From assembly GCF_003217355.1 (NCBI RefSeq), contig NZ_QJTK01000002.1, positions 62,001 to 126,000 on the forward strand: a stretch of 64,000 nucleotides of DNA, in the 5' to 3' direction. The notes below the pieces were generated by a model. The model saw only the letters and a list, made by a program, of their open reading frames with translations. It ran no database searches and was not told where the DNA came from. Made by a program: the position numbers and the translations under genes. Positions 47,180-56,529 of this stretch are shown in pieces; the first letter of the stretch is position 1; every line of letters begins with the position of its first letter. The stretch is from Rhodobacter viridis (lineage in GTDB: Bacteria > Pseudomonadota > Alphaproteobacteria > Rhodobacterales > Rhodobacteraceae).

Positions 47180-50100
47180 ATGGTGAAGTCAGTCGACTTT
47201 GTCGTCCGTGATTCTATGGGCGGTATTTCTCGGGGCTCTGTGGCCGGTGATGGCGCGAGCGATTTCATTCAGGTGGGAACCGGCGACGAGATTTCGCTGA
47301 ACCTGAACAAGACCAGCATCCTGAAATACATGCGGGACGGCGACGATCTGGAGATCGTTCTGGTCGATGGTCGCACGATCACGCTGTCGGGCTTCTACCC
47401 GGCGCATGGAGAGCTTTGCATCTCCTCGAACGGCGAGCTGACCCCGGTGACGGTGGATGCGGGCGGCGACGGCGTGATCTATGCCGATTACGGCACCCCG
47501 GAAGTGATGGGCAAATGGAGCCCGAACGAGCAGCTTGCCTTCCTGGATGGCGACGAGATCATCGGCCCGGCGGGCGATGACACGACCGGTATGGCGGCCT
47601 TTGCCCCGGCCGCGCTGGCGCTTGGCCCGCTGGGCTGGGCCGCGGCGGGTCTGGCCGGTCTCGGCCTCGTTGGCAGCGATAGCGGCGGCGGCTCGACCGA
47701 CCCGACGGATACCACCAACCCGACGGATGTGACTGACCCGACCGACGTCACCGACCCGACGGATGTGACCGACCCGACCGACGTCACTGATCCGACGGAC
47801 ACGACCGACCCGACCGACGTCACCGACCCGACGGACACGACCGACCCGACCGACGTCACCGATCCGACCGACGTCACCGACCCGACCGACGTCACCGATC
47901 CGACCGACGTGACTGACCCGACCGACGTCACCGATCCGACCGACGTGACTGACCCGACCGACGTCACCGATCCGACGGACGTGACTGACCCGACCGACGT
48001 CACCGATCCGACCGACGTCACCGATCCGACCGACGTCACCGATCCGACCGACGTCACCGATCCGACGGACGTCACCGATCCGACGGACGTGACTGACCCG
48101 ACGGACGTCACCGATCCGACGGATGTGACCGACCCGACCGACGTCACCGATCCGACGGATGTGACTGACCCGACCGACGTCACCGATCCGACGGATGTGA
48201 CTGACCCGACCGACGTCACCGATCCGACGGACACGACCGACCCGACAGTGCCGACCGATCCCACCGACCCGACGCATCCGACGCCAACCGTCGATGAGCG
48301 CGATCATGCGACGCTGACCACCAACACCGAGGCCGAGGCGACCGTCTCTGGCACCGGCGAGGCGGGCTCGACCGTGGTCGTGACGCTTGGCGGCGAGACC
48401 ATGACCGTGACCGTCGGCACCGAAGGCACCTGGGAGGTGAGCTTCTCCGGCTCGACCTTCCCGGCAGATGGCGATTATTCGGCAAGCGTCGTCGTGACGG
48501 CGCCCGATGGCACCGTCTACAACCTCGACGGCCCAGACTACCTGATCGACATGACCCGCCCCGAGGTCGAGATCACCGGGGGCGCGCAATCAACCGGCGA
48601 TGTCGAGAATGCATCCGAATATGCTGACGGCATCACCATCGGCGGCACCAGCGAGGCGGGGGCGAGCATCGCCGTCACCATCGCGGGCCATCAGCAGACC
48701 ACGACCGTTGCCACGGATGGCAGCTGGAGCGTGACCTTCCCGACGAGCGATCTGCCGAACGGGGAATATACCCAGGGCATGACGGTCACCGCGACCGACA
48801 TCCATGGCAACGTCACCACGATCACCGACACGCTGGTGGTCGATACCGAAACCAGCGTCAGCGTCGACTCCAACCTGTCCGGTGGCGACGATCTGGTGAA
48901 TGCGGCCGAACGCGCCGCGGGCAATCTGGTGCTCAGCGGCACGGCCGAGGCGGGCGCCTCGGTGGTGGTCGACTTCGGCACCGGCAGCCGCACCGTGACC
49001 GCCGATGCGAGCGGGCGCTGGAGCGCCGCGTTCTCCTCGAGTGAATATGCCGCGGGCACCTACTCCGCAACGGCCACGGTCACCGCGACCGACCTTGCGG
49101 GCAACACCGCGACGACGACGCACATGATCGACGTCGACACCGAGGTGTCGCCGCTCTCGCACTGGACCGACACCCCCGGCACCGATGGCGTGGTGAATGC
49201 CGCCGAGGCCTCGGGCGGGCTGGTGATCGAGGGCATCGTCGAGGCGGGCTCAACCGTCACCGTGCAGCTGGCCTCGGGCCGGATCGTCACCGCTGCGGTG
49301 AATTCGGATGGCACCTGGTCGGCGACGGTTCCGGCCGCGGACATTCCGACGAGCGAAACCAACAACGTGCAGCTGACGGTGAATGCCACCGACCCCTATG
49401 GCAACACCGCGACGCAGACGAGCCTGATCGACATCGACCCGGTGGTGCGCAACTTCACCGCGGCCAATTCGGTGACGAGCGACAATGTGGTGAACCATGC
49501 CGAGGCGCAAGCGGGCTTCGCGATCACCGGCACGGTCGAAGCGGGCTCGACGGTCACCGTGACGCTCGAGAATGGCGCGACGCAGACGGTCTCGGCCAAT
49601 GGCGACGGCACCTGGTCGGCGGTCTTCACGACCTCGGACCTGCCGGGCGGCTCGGGCTCGATGGACTACACCGCCGTGGCCACCGATGCGGCGCAGAACA
49701 CTGCGACGACCTCTGGCAGCTTCGATTACGACCTCGTGGCCCCGGATGCACCGCAGATCGGCGACGTGACGAACAACGGCAACGGCACCCGCGGTCTTTA
49801 TGCCGATGTCAGCGAGGGCGATCACTATGTGATCAACACCATCGATGCCGACGGCACCGTGACCCTGCTGCGCGACAGCGAACCGACGATCACCGCCAGC
49901 GATGACGAGTACTACTCGTTCAACCGCGTGCCGGATGGCCAGTTCCTGGTGGTCAGCGACGGCGATACCGCGGGCAACGAGGCCTCGACGCTGCTTGTCG
50001 TGAACCCGAACGGCACCGTGACGATGGATCTGAACAATGACGGGCTGAGCCAGTTCGACTTCGCCTCGATCGACCTGCACCATGCCTCGGTGAACCTGAC

Positions 50101-50308
50101 GATCACGGCCGATCAGTTGCAATCGCTGACCGGTGGCGACAATGATCTGATCGTCGCCGGCGACGCCAACGACCACATCATCGCGACCGGCGCGACCGAT
50201 ACGGGCGAAACCGCGTCGATCAACGGGCACACCTTCAGCATCTACACGCTGGGCGACGAGGGCAGCCGTCTGCTGATCGATGACTCGATCACCAACGTGA
50301 CGATCTGA
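47180..50308 (+). CDS. large BapA/LapA-like surface adhesin with DPTDVT repeats
   Basis: A 1042-residue protein, best read as a type I secreted biofilm adhesin. Residues 4-75 resemble the BapA prefix domain (FVVRDSMGGISRGSV, then SDFIQVGTGDEISLN). Residues about 138-166 are an Ala/Gly/Leu hydrophobic segment. Residues 174-353 are thirty hexapeptides, mostly DPTDVT. Residues about 374-853 form five Ig-like domains of 90-100 residues (for example GSTVVVTLGGETMTVTV, GTWSATVPAADIP), and the end (INGHTFSIYTLGDEGSRLLI, then DDSITNVTI) matches the C-terminal tail of such adhesins. There is no Sec signal. The next three genes encode a matching secretion system. Confidence 0.88.
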   Translation: MVKSVDFVVRDSMGGISRGSVAGDGASDFIQVGTGDEISLNLNKTSILKYMRDGDDLEIVLVDGRTITLSGFYPAHGELCISSNGELTPVTVDAGGDGVIYADYGTPEVMGKWSPNEQLAFLDGDEIIGPAGDDTTGMAAFAPAALALGPLGWAAAGLAGLGLVGSDSGGGSTDPTDTTNPTDVTDPTDVTDPTDVTDPTDVTDPTDTTDPTDVTDPTDTTDPTDVTDPTDVTDPTDVTDPTDVTDPTDVTDPTDVTDPTDVTDPTDVTDPTDVTDPTDVTDPTDVTDPTDVTDPTDVTDPTDVTDPTDVTDPTDVTDPTDVTDPTDVTDPTDVTDPTDVTDPTDVTDPTDTTDPTVPTDPTDPTHPTPTVDERDHATLTTNTEAEATVSGTGEAGSTVVVTLGGETMTVTVGTEGTWEVSFSGSTFPADGDYSASVVVTAPDGTVYNLDGPDYLIDMTRPEVEITGGAQSTGDVENASEYADGITIGGTSEAGASIAVTIAGHQQTTTVATDGSWSVTFPTSDLPNGEYTQGMTVTATDIHGNVTTITDTLVVDTETSVSVDSNLSGGDDLVNAAERAAGNLVLSGTAEAGASVVVDFGTGSRTVTADASGRWSAAFSSSEYAAGTYSATATVTATDLAGNTATTTHMIDVDTEVSPLSHWTDTPGTDGVVNAAEASGGLVIEGIVEAGSTVTVQLASGRIVTAAVNSDGTWSATVPAADIPTSETNNVQLTVNATDPYGNTATQTSLIDIDPVVRNFTAANSVTSDNVVNHAEAQAGFAITGTVEAGSTVTVTLENGATQTVSANGDGTWSAVFTTSDLPGGSGSMDYTAVATDAAQNTATTSGSFDYDLVAPDAPQIGDVTNNGNGTRGLYADVSEGDHYVINTIDADGTVTLLRDSEPTITASDDEYYSFNRVPDGQFLVVSDGDTAGNEASTLLVVNPNGTVTMDLNNDGLSQFDFASIDLHHASVNLTITADQLQSLTGGDNDLIVAGDANDHIIATGATDTGETASINGHTFSIYTLGDEGSRLLIDDSITNVTI
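47699..48238 (+). repeat. tandem array of thirty 18-bp units inside the adhesin gene
   Basis: Thirty consecutive 18-base units of the type GACCCGACCGACGTCACC encode DPTDVT with synonymous changes (GAC/GAT, ACC/ACT/ACG, GTC/GTG) and a few DPTDTT or NPTDVT variants. Three degenerate units follow to 48292. The unit length keeps frame, so gain or loss of copies would change only the length of the stalk. Confidence 0.95.
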
Positions 50309-50318
50309 CGGTGCCCCC

Positions 50319-51659
50319 ATGACCCGGAAAAGCAGCTTCGCGCCGCTTCTCCGGGCCTCCACCGTGGCCCGGATGTCGGCGGCGGCACTGATAGCGACGG
50401 GACTGAGCGGCTGTATGGAGGGGACCCCCTTCCCCTCGGGGCGCTCGGCCTTCTCTCCTGCGACGGCCAGTCTGGTGGCGGGCAAGCCCGGCACCACCGC
50501 CGAAACCTCGGCGATCATCGCCGATCTGTCGGGCCGGGTGTCTGTCCTTCCCGCCTCCGGCCCCTATGCGCAGGTGGCTGATGCGGTGCTGCGCGATGCC
50601 AAGGGCACGGCCAAGGCCGAGCTGCGCGTGGCGCGGCTGACGGCGCAGGCGAAATCGAAGAACTGGCTGCCGCAGATCGGCCCGAGCCTCAGCCTGACGC
50701 GATTGGGCGATCTGGCGGCGGAGCTTCTGATCAGCCAGACGCTGTGGGACAATGGCGCCAAGCGAGCCGAGCGCGAAGCGGCGGCGGCCGATGTCGAAGT
50801 CGCGGCGGTTTCGCTGTCGACCGAGATGAACGACACCGTCGCCGAGGGTCTGAAGGCCTATGTGAATGCGCTGAAGGCGCGCGAGCAGGCCGAAGTGGCC
50901 GATCGCTCGGTGGCGAAGCTGAATGACTTCAACGAGATCATGAAGATCCGCGTCGAAGGCGGGCTGTCGGACGGGACCGAGGCCCGGGTGCTGTCGCAAA
51001 AGCTGTCCGAGATGCAGGCGACGGCGCAGGCCGACCGGGATACGGCGCAGGCGGCGATGACGCAATTGGGTTCGATGACCTCGGCGCCGCTCGACGGGCT
51101 TGTCGGGATGAGCGACCTGGCCCTGCCCGAGCCCCTGCCCGGGTCGCTGGCCGTGTCGAAATCGCGCGCCGAGGCCGAGCGCGCAGAAGCCGAGGCGCAA
51201 ATCTCGCGCGCGGGGAACCTGCCGAAGATCGGCGCCGAGGCGAGCGTCGGAACGGACGCGCCGGATGTCGGGCTGACGGTCGGCATCGACCAGATGTTGG
51301 GCTTCGGGACCAAGGCGCAACTGGAGGCCGTGGCGGCGACGCGGGAAGCGGCGGCGGCCCGGGTGGCGCGGACCGAGCAATCGGACACGCAGGACATCGC
51401 GGCGCTGCGCGCCAAGATCGCAGCGCTGGAAGCCAAGGAAGCCCGCGACGGCGCCGTGGTGGCCGAAACCGGCGCCGGGCTCGAGATGTTCACCGAGCAA
51501 TACAAGATGGGTCGGCGGACCCTGATGGATCTCGTGAGCCTGTATGAAAGCTATGCCCAGATGGCCCATGCGCAGGCCGGTCTGAAATATGACATCGCGC
51601 TGATAAAGCTGGAAATTGCCCGCAAACACGGGATATTGGTGGACGGGGGTACCATCTGA
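50319..51659 (+). CDS. TolC-family outer-membrane lipoprotein of a type I secretion system
   Basis: A 446-residue protein. A signal peptide with lipobox LIATGLSGC (Cys at about residue 32) is followed by two long helical-hairpin repeats rich in Ala, Glu and Gln (KAELRVARLTAQAKSKNWLPQ; REQAEVADRSVAKLND; AEAQISRAGNLPKIGAEAS) with the short beta segments of the outer-membrane barrel, the standard TolC layout. It should form the outer-membrane duct. It begins 11 bases after the adhesin stop and is followed by the ABC and HlyD genes, so the four form one operon. A lipid-anchored TolC is of the NodT-like type. Confidence 0.9.
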   Translation: MTRKSSFAPLLRASTVARMSAAALIATGLSGCMEGTPFPSGRSAFSPATASLVAGKPGTTAETSAIIADLSGRVSVLPASGPYAQVADAVLRDAKGTAKAELRVARLTAQAKSKNWLPQIGPSLSLTRLGDLAAELLISQTLWDNGAKRAEREAAAADVEVAAVSLSTEMNDTVAEGLKAYVNALKAREQAEVADRSVAKLNDFNEIMKIRVEGGLSDGTEARVLSQKLSEMQATAQADRDTAQAAMTQLGSMTSAPLDGLVGMSDLALPEPLPGSLAVSKSRAEAERAEAEAQISRAGNLPKIGAEASVGTDAPDVGLTVGIDQMLGFGTKAQLEAVAATREAAAARVARTEQSDTQDIAALRAKIAALEAKEARDGAVVAETGAGLEMFTEQYKMGRRTLMDLVSLYESYAQMAHAQAGLKYDIALIKLEIARKHGILVDGGTI

Positions 51660-51675
51660 GGCGGTGTAGGGGGTT

Positions 51676-53928
51676 TTGGCGGCAGACCGGGTCATAGCTT
51701 TCGATTTGAATGCGGCCCGTGTCAGCGGGGCGTCCGAAGGCGTTTTGCCCAAAGCTGTGCCGGCCTCTGCCACTGCGCCCAAGGCCCCGAAACGGGCGCG
51801 GGCCCGGGCGGAACTGGCCTCGGCCTATGCCGGGCTTCTGGGCGCACAGGTGCCCGCCGCCGATATCCTTGAACAGATGCTGCTGGCCGTGGGCGAGGCC
51901 ACCGCCGCCGTCACCGGGGGCGACGCGAGCGAAGTCCAGCCCGAGCACATCGCGGCCGTGCTGCGCGTCGCGGGGATGACCGCCGCGGTCGAGACGATCG
52001 ACCGTCTCTCGCCCGGGCAATGGCCCGCGCTGGCGCAGATGACCTCGGGCCAGCTTGTTCTGGTGATCAAGCAGGAAGCCGACCTGCTCTTCGTCTACGA
52101 CAAGACCTGCCCGGATCAGCGCGCCGAAGTGCCGCTGGCCGAATTTGCGCCGTTCTTTTCGGGCAAGATCATCCGCGCCCGCACCAGCCTGCGCCAGCTT
52201 GAACAGCGGCACGCCCCCGACAGCACGCCCGAGCACTGGTTCTGGGGCGCCTTCAAGGCCCAGCGCCGCGCCTTTGTCGAGGTCGCGCTCGGCTCGCTCT
52301 TTGCCAATATCCTCGCCGTCGCGGTGTCGATGTTCTCGATGCAGGTCTATGACCGCGTCATCCCGCACAAATCCGAGGCGACGCTCTGGGTGCTGGCGCT
52401 GGGCGCCCTGCTGGCGCTGATCTTCGAAATGGCGCTGAAACTCGCCCGCTCGGGGCTGATGGATCTGGCCGGGCGCAAGATCGAACTGACGGTGCAAAGC
52501 CTGCTGATGGACCGGCTTCTGGGAATGAAGGCGGTCCCCGGACGCCGCTCGCCCAGCCAGCTGTTTTCCGCGATGCGGGAATTTTCCTCGGTGCGGGAGT
52601 TCTTCACCGCCTCGACCATCGGCACGATCGCCGACATCCCCTTCATCTTCATCTTCCTGGCCCTTGTCGCCTCGATCGGCGGCAATCTGGTCTGGGTGCT
52701 GGTCGCGGGCGCCATCCTGATGGTGGTTCCCGGCTTCCTGATGCAGGGCAAGATGATGAAGATCACGCAATCGACGCAAGGAGCGTCCGCCCGGGCGGCG
52801 AAGCTTCTGCACGAGGCGATCTACGAGCACGAGACCGTCTCGACCCAGCGGGGCGCGGATCGGTTCAAGCGGGTCTGGGAAGAGCTGACGACGCTCGCCG
52901 CGGTGAAATCCTCGGAAAGCCGCAAGCTGTCGTCGGCGCTGACCTACTGGGCGCAGATGGTGCAGCAGGCGACCTATGTGACCGCGGTGATGGTCGGCGC
53001 CTACATGGTCTTCAACGGTGATCTCACCGTCGGCGCGATCATCGCCATCGGGCTTCTCACCTCGCGCACGCTGGCGCCGCTGACGCAGCTGGCGGGCACG
53101 CTCTCACGCTGGGCGAATGTGAAATCGGCGCTGACGGGGCTCGACGAGATTGCCGGGGCCGATCAGGTGCAGGCAACCAGCCGCAGCTATCTGCGCGCCG
53201 AGCGGATCGAGGGCGAATACGAGCTGCGCGGGCTCGAGTTCAAATATGATCCCGACGGATCCGCCACGGTCGACATTTCCGCGCTGCGGATTCCGCCCGG
53301 GCAAAGGGTGGCGATCCTTGGTGCGAACGGCTCGGGCAAGTCGACGCTGCTGAAGCTTCTGGCCGGGATCTACGAGCCCTCGGGCGGGCGGGTGCTTCTG
53401 GATGGCGTCGATCTGGGCCAGCTGCATCCGCGCGATCTGCGCCGGGCGGTGGGGTATCTGTCGCAGGACGTGCGGCTCTTTTCCGGCACCTTGCGCGACA
53501 ACCTGAACCTGACCCAGCTGGAGCGCGACGAAGACCGGCTTTACCGCGCGCTTGATTTCGCCGGGCTTGGCCCCTTCCTGCGCACCCATCCCAAGGGTCT
53601 CGATCTGGAGATCCGCGACGGCGGCGAGGGGCTTTCGGTCGGGCAACGCCAGTCGATCGGCTGGGCGCGGCTCTGGTTGCAGGACCCCTCGGTGGTGATC
53701 CTTGATGAGCCGACGGCGGCGCTGGACACGACGCTGGAAACCACGCTGGTCAGTCGGCTGGAAACATGGCTTGAGGGCCGCACCGCGATCATCGCCACGC
53801 ACCGGGTGCCGATCCTCGCCCTGACGGCGCGGACGCTGATCCTGCAAAGCGGCCGGATGGCGGTCGACGGGCCGCGCGATGCCGTGCTGGCGCATCTGAC
53901 CAAGGCGAAAACCGGGGGTCCGAAATGA
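51676..53928 (+). CDS. type I secretion ABC transporter (LapB-like, with degenerate N-terminal C39-like domain)
   Basis: A 750-residue inner-membrane ATPase. Residues 1-190 hold a C39-peptidase-like domain without the catalytic Cys, as in transporters of large RTX and biofilm adhesins. Membrane helices lie at about 195-480. The ATPase has GANGSGKSTLLKLL at about residues 549-562 (Walker A), an LSVGQRQS signature (one residue off LSGGQ), and VVILDEPTAALD (Walker B). The start appears to be TTG at 51676. It overlaps the HlyD gene by 4 bases. It should energise export of the adhesin and possibly of the other RTX proteins nearby. Confidence 0.92.
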   Translation: MAADRVIAFDLNAARVSGASEGVLPKAVPASATAPKAPKRARARAELASAYAGLLGAQVPAADILEQMLLAVGEATAAVTGGDASEVQPEHIAAVLRVAGMTAAVETIDRLSPGQWPALAQMTSGQLVLVIKQEADLLFVYDKTCPDQRAEVPLAEFAPFFSGKIIRARTSLRQLEQRHAPDSTPEHWFWGAFKAQRRAFVEVALGSLFANILAVAVSMFSMQVYDRVIPHKSEATLWVLALGALLALIFEMALKLARSGLMDLAGRKIELTVQSLLMDRLLGMKAVPGRRSPSQLFSAMREFSSVREFFTASTIGTIADIPFIFIFLALVASIGGNLVWVLVAGAILMVVPGFLMQGKMMKITQSTQGASARAAKLLHEAIYEHETVSTQRGADRFKRVWEELTTLAAVKSSESRKLSSALTYWAQMVQQATYVTAVMVGAYMVFNGDLTVGAIIAIGLLTSRTLAPLTQLAGTLSRWANVKSALTGLDEIAGADQVQATSRSYLRAERIEGEYELRGLEFKYDPDGSATVDISALRIPPGQRVAILGANGSGKSTLLKLLAGIYEPSGGRVLLDGVDLGQLHPRDLRRAVGYLSQDVRLFSGTLRDNLNLTQLERDEDRLYRALDFAGLGPFLRTHPKGLDLEIRDGGEGLSVGQRQSIGWARLWLQDPSVVILDEPTAALDTTLETTLVSRLETWLEGRTAIIATHRVPILALTARTLILQSGRMAVDGPRDAVLAHLTKAKTGGPK

Positions 53929-55097
53929 GCACCGTCGACGCTTCGGCGGTGAACACGGCCGCGCGGCGGATGAGCTGGACGATCTGGCTGATCGGCCTTG
54001 CCATCGCGACCTTCCTTGTCTGGGCGGCCTTCGCCTCGGTCGATCAGATCGTGCGCGGCCCGGGGGAGATCGTGTCCTCGTCGAAACCGCAGATCATCCA
54101 GAACCTCGAAGGCGGGATTCTGGCGGAGCTGAATGTGTCCGAGGGCGACGAGGTCTCACCCGGGACGATGCTCGGCAAGCTGCACGAGACCTCCTACAAG
54201 ACGCAGGTGGATGATCTGCAATCGCAGATCGCGGCGCTGGAAATCCGCAAGCTGCGGCTTGAGGCCGAGATGAACGGGGAAGACGATTTCGAACCGAGCC
54301 TCGATCAGGAGGATCTGGTGCCCGAGATCGTGACCTCGGAACGGGCGCTGCTGCGGGCGCGGCTGAGCGACATTTCTTCGCGCAGGGACGGGGCGAAGGC
54401 GATCCTGAAACAGGCCAAGGCCGAGCGGGACATGCTGGAAGCGATGTATGAAAAGGACGTCGCCCCGCTGATCGAGGTGACGAAGGCGCGCAAGGCCTAT
54501 TCCGATGCCGAGGCGCAGCTGAACGACGTCACCACCAAGGCGGAACTGGACCGCGCCTCGGATTATTCCGAGACGCTGGAAAAGCTCGGCACGCTGCGGC
54601 AACAGCTGAAACTGGCCGAGGATCAGCTGGAGCGCACGACCCTGACCTCGCCGATGCACGGGATCGTCAACAAGCTGTCGGTGACGACGATCGGCGGCGT
54701 CGTGCGGCCGGGCGAGGAGATCATGGAGATCATCCCGCTCGACGAGGAGCTGTTCATCGACGCCCGGATCGCGCCCAAGGACATCGCCAACGTCAAGCTC
54801 GGGCAGGATGCGACGATCAAGCTCTCGGCCTATGATTACACGATCTTCGGCAGCCTGCAGGGGGCGGTGCATTTCGTCTCGGCCGACACTTTCAAGGAAG
54901 AGCAGAAGCCCGATGCCGAACCCTATTACAAGGTGACGCTGCGGGTCGATCTGGCGCATATGACCGAGCGGCAGCGCAGTCTGGAAATCCGCCCGGGGAT
55001 GCAGGCGACGGTCGAACTGCACACTGGGCAGAAGACCGTGCTGCAATATCTGCTGAAGCCGCTCTACAAGTCGCGCGAAGCCCTGCGGGAGCCTTAA
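53925..55097 (+). CDS. HlyD-family membrane fusion protein (LapC-like)
   Basis: A 390-residue adaptor linking the ABC transporter to TolC. One membrane helix at about residues 18-40 (WTIWLIGLAIATFLVWAAF), a lipoyl half (IQNLEGGILAELNVSEGDEV), a long coiled coil (about 85-240), the second lipoyl half and a beta-barrel region (HGIVNKLSVTTIGGVVRPGE) are visible. The ATG is in an ATGA overlap with the ABC gene. The TAA stop is overlapped by the TAA stop of the convergent phosphatase gene. Confidence 0.93.
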   Translation: MSTVDASAVNTAARRMSWTIWLIGLAIATFLVWAAFASVDQIVRGPGEIVSSSKPQIIQNLEGGILAELNVSEGDEVSPGTMLGKLHETSYKTQVDDLQSQIAALEIRKLRLEAEMNGEDDFEPSLDQEDLVPEIVTSERALLRARLSDISSRRDGAKAILKQAKAERDMLEAMYEKDVAPLIEVTKARKAYSDAEAQLNDVTTKAELDRASDYSETLEKLGTLRQQLKLAEDQLERTTLTSPMHGIVNKLSVTTIGGVVRPGEEIMEIIPLDEELFIDARIAPKDIANVKLGQDATIKLSAYDYTIFGSLQGAVHFVSADTFKEEQKPDAEPYYKVTLRVDLAHMTERQRSLEIRPGMQATVELHTGQKTVLQYLLKPLYKSREALREP

Positions 55098-56401
55098 CCG
55101 ACGTTTTCCTTGGCGCCGTCGAATTCGAACAGCACCGCCGAGACGTCATCGGACAGGTTCTCCGAGGTCATGCGCTGCAACTCCCAGTAAAGCGCATCGA
55201 GGAACGCCGGGCCGCGCAGCAGGTGAAGCCGCTTGAGCAGCATCGCGAGCCCCTCTTCCCCGATCTGCGGACGCCGCGGCGGTTCCGCTTCGGTGATGCC
55301 GTCCGAGCCAAGGAAAAGCCGGTCGCCGGGGGCAAGCTTGGTGGTCACCGTCTCGTATTGCGCGCCCTCGATCAACCCGACGGGCAGACCGCCATCGCCC
55401 AGAAACTCGACCGAGCCATCGGCGCGCAGCACCGCCGGATGCGGATGGCCCGCCTGCACCAGCGCCACCTTGCCCGAGATCAGGTCCACATCGGCATAGA
55501 TCAGGGTGAAATAGCTGTCGGTCTGCATTTCCTCGAGCACGAGCGTGTTCAGATAGGCCGCCAGATCGGCCGGATCGCGGCCGTCGTAAAAGCCGAATTC
55601 GGTCTGGATCAGCGCAATGTTCTGTTCGGGCGAGGTGCCCGACAGATAGCCCGCGAGCCGCGCCGTCATCAGCGCCGAGGTGATGCCATGCCCCGACACG
55701 TCGATGCCGTAAAGCCCGATGCGGCGAATGTTGATCGGGAAGAACCCCACCAGATCGCCGCCGACATGGCCCGAGGGCCGCAGCGTCAGCGAGACCTGCG
55801 CATTGCCGAAGCTGCGAAAGCGTTCCTTGACCAGACTTTGCTGCAGCTTGCAGGCCTCGACCAGATCGCGGTCGATCGAATCGTAGAGCGTCTGCAACTC
55901 GCCCAGCGCCGAGGAGAGCTGACGGTTCTTCTCCTTCATCGCATGTTCCATCGTCAGGATGCGCTCGCCCGCCGTCAGCCGGGCCCGCAGCTCGTCGCCG
56001 TTCACCGGCTTGGCGAGAAAATCGTCGGCACCGCTTTGCAGCCCCTCGGCAACGTCGTTCTTTTCCGTCTTCGAGGTGAGAAGGATGAAATAGCCATAGC
56101 CCTCGCGCGGCATCGCCCGGAACTTGTGGCAAAATTCGATCCCGGACATGCCGGGCATCATCCAGTCGGAGAGCACGAAATCGGGTTCGATCTGGGTGCA
56201 GATTTCCAGCGCCTCTTCCGCCGTGCCCGCCTCCAGCACTTCGTAGCCCGACCGCGACAGCTGCGCGGACAGGATACGACGCTGCATCTTGCTGTCATCC
56301 ACGACCAGCACACGACGCAACGCGGCGCCGGTCTGGGAAACGGGGGTCGGGTCTTGACGGTCGGAAATCGGATCGGTCACGGGCTCACCGGAACTATGCA
56401 T
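55094..56401 (-). CDS. response regulator with PP2C-type (RsbU/SpoIIE-like) phosphatase output
   Basis: A 435-residue two-domain protein. Residues 29-150 form a receiver with Asp35-Asp36, the phospho-acceptor Asp79 in FVLSDWMMPG and Lys131 in LAKPVN. A coiled linker (about 150-180) leads to a PP2C/SpoIIE phosphatase with metal-binding GGDLVGFF and GIDVSGHGITSALM and the late SDDVSAVLFEF. Such proteins dephosphorylate anti-sigma-factor antagonists in partner-switching cascades. R. capsulatus is known to have a protein of this design (RbaY) acting with RbaV and RbaW; identity with it is only a guess. It is divergent from an Hpt gene. Confidence 0.9.
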   Translation of the reverse strand: MHSSGEPVTDPISDRQDPTPVSQTGAALRRVLVVDDSKMQRRILSAQLSRSGYEVLEAGTAEEALEICTQIEPDFVLSDWMMPGMSGIEFCHKFRAMPREGYGYFILLTSKTEKNDVAEGLQSGADDFLAKPVNGDELRARLTAGERILTMEHAMKEKNRQLSSALGELQTLYDSIDRDLVEACKLQQSLVKERFRSFGNAQVSLTLRPSGHVGGDLVGFFPINIRRIGLYGIDVSGHGITSALMTARLAGYLSGTSPEQNIALIQTEFGFYDGRDPADLAAYLNTLVLEEMQTDSYFTLIYADVDLISGKVALVQAGHPHPAVLRADGSVEFLGDGGLPVGLIEGAQYETVTTKLAPGDRLFLGSDGITEAEPPRRPQIGEEGLAMLLKRLHLLRGPAFLDALYWELQRMTSENLSDDVSAVLFEFDGAKENVG

Positions 56402-56529
56402 GGCGCACTTTCCGCGATCGACCTTAAGAACAGGTGAATCATCGTAATCCTGCCAAGGGTTAAGCCTTCCGCAATGAATGGGCCGTAGCCTCGGACCGTG
56501 GTGAAGAACAGGGCTCCGTGGAGGGCAAG

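Noticed and set aside
47699-48238. Tandem array considered as a CRISPR
   Set aside because: Units are 18 bp with no spacers and encode protein in frame; no cas genes nearby.
47488-48264. A 258-codon minus-strand frame made of GSVTSV repeats, opposite the adhesin repeats
   Set aside because: It is the mirror of the 18-bp array; the plus-strand frame continues into well-formed Ig domains and a secretion operon.
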